From contig CM067354.1 in assembly GCA_034190875.2 (NCBI GenBank), positions 74,746,966 through 74,810,965 on the forward strand: a stretch of 64,000 nt of DNA, in the 5' to 3' direction. This DNA is from Urechis unicinctus (Eukaryota; Annelida; Polychaeta; Xenopneusta; Urechidae). Each line of letters starts with the position of its first letter. Position 1 is the first letter of the stretch. The notes beneath the pieces were generated by a model. The model was given only the letters and a program-made list of their open reading frames with translations. It ran no database searches and was not told the DNA's origin. This document shows, in pieces, positions 63,518-64,000 of this stretch. The position numbers and the translations under genes were made by a program.

Positions 63518-64000
63518 CGTGAGAAAAGGTACTGTGCTGGGGAAGGACGCTTAACTTTAGTGTTCTAGGTATCACCTTTTGACTATTACTCAAATGATCA
63601 TACCATTTCAATTTAAATTTTCGTAGGTAGGCATCGGAGAGTGACGCTGTATTCTATCCAATCCATCGAATTCACTGACTCAATTTAGTAAATGCAGTCT
63701 TAGTTATATCCACTTGTAAATCACATGCTACCATTATCGAACCGTTGGTCATTTACCAAACGTTTCAAATATGCAACTGTCATAATACATCCCAGACAAG
63801 AGTATTAGCTTTTTGGATCAACTGCGATAAAATATTGAAGGTCGAAGTGTTCGCCATTGTGCCCTCCGTTCATTAATACTTGTCCGCATATACATGGCAT
63901 GCGATTGTAGTATCTCCTGCTGCGCCACAGCGCATACATCTCGATAAAATTGCGCTAGCAATTCAGACATGAGCACTGTCGTTGGATACATGCTGTGATT
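63518..64000 (+). repeat. diverged repeat H, copy H2 (cut by window end)
   Basis: Matches H1: 63,518-63,551 with 422-455, then after a large relative deletion 63,638-64,000 with 1,021-1,400. The match is still running at the last base of the window, so the copy continues outside. Confidence 0.85.

Overview
This window looks like gene-poor nuclear DNA of a eukaryote, most likely an animal. It is AT-rich (roughly 38% GC by eye). It carries long simple-repeat arrays (ACAT, AC, AT and C tracts), decayed non-LTR and LTR retroelement pieces, and no convincing intact gene on either strand. I found no tRNA, rRNA, operon-like gene packing or CRISPR array. Long ACAT/AC arrays plus LINE and Ty3/gypsy remnants fit a marine invertebrate, for example a mollusc, but the sequence does not let me name the organism.

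The dominant structure is a family of old, diverged, same-strand, colinear segment copies, here called F. Reference copy F1 (about 14.0-24.1 kb) is followed by a truncated copy F2 (25.7-28.56 kb). A small piece lies at 33.5-33.96 kb. Three further copies run head to tail: F3 (44.04-51.3), F4 (51.3-55.8) and F5 (55.8-60.44). The full unit is about 10 kb; copies differ by large deletions and insertions. In the best blocks they are about 75-90% identical by eye, less elsewhere. Each of the three copies that reach the right part of the unit carries a long ACAT microsatellite at the same relative position (21.23-21.88, 49.59-49.99, 54.33-55.17 kb).

Three more diverged pairs lie around it: G1/G2 (28.9-31.0 and 35.15-36.96 kb), H1/H2 (0.42-1.43 kb and 63.52 kb to the window end) and a weaker pair I1/I2 (3.6-5.0 and 8.1-9.06 kb). 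G1 and G2 share a 39-base perfect match inside otherwise diverged sequence. The H pair at the two window ends, about 62.6 kb apart, suggests that duplication continues beyond the window.

Recognisable protein remnants are few. A decayed LINE reverse transcriptase lies on the minus strand at 39.98-40.55 kb. A Ty3/gypsy-like pol fossil lies on the minus strand within 9.55-11.34 kb. A possible RNase H remnant sits at 40.9-41.06 kb, and a possible LTR-plus-leader at 32.71-33.4 kb. A GC-richer insertion in F1 (24.25-25.3 kb) holds the longest non-repeat open frame (167 codons), which I do not recognise. Several (TA)n arrays (32.3-32.7, 43.1-43.4, 43.7-43.97, 60.6-60.85 kb) lie at or near the edges of the duplicated blocks. 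The rest is unique AT-rich sequence with only chance-length open frames.
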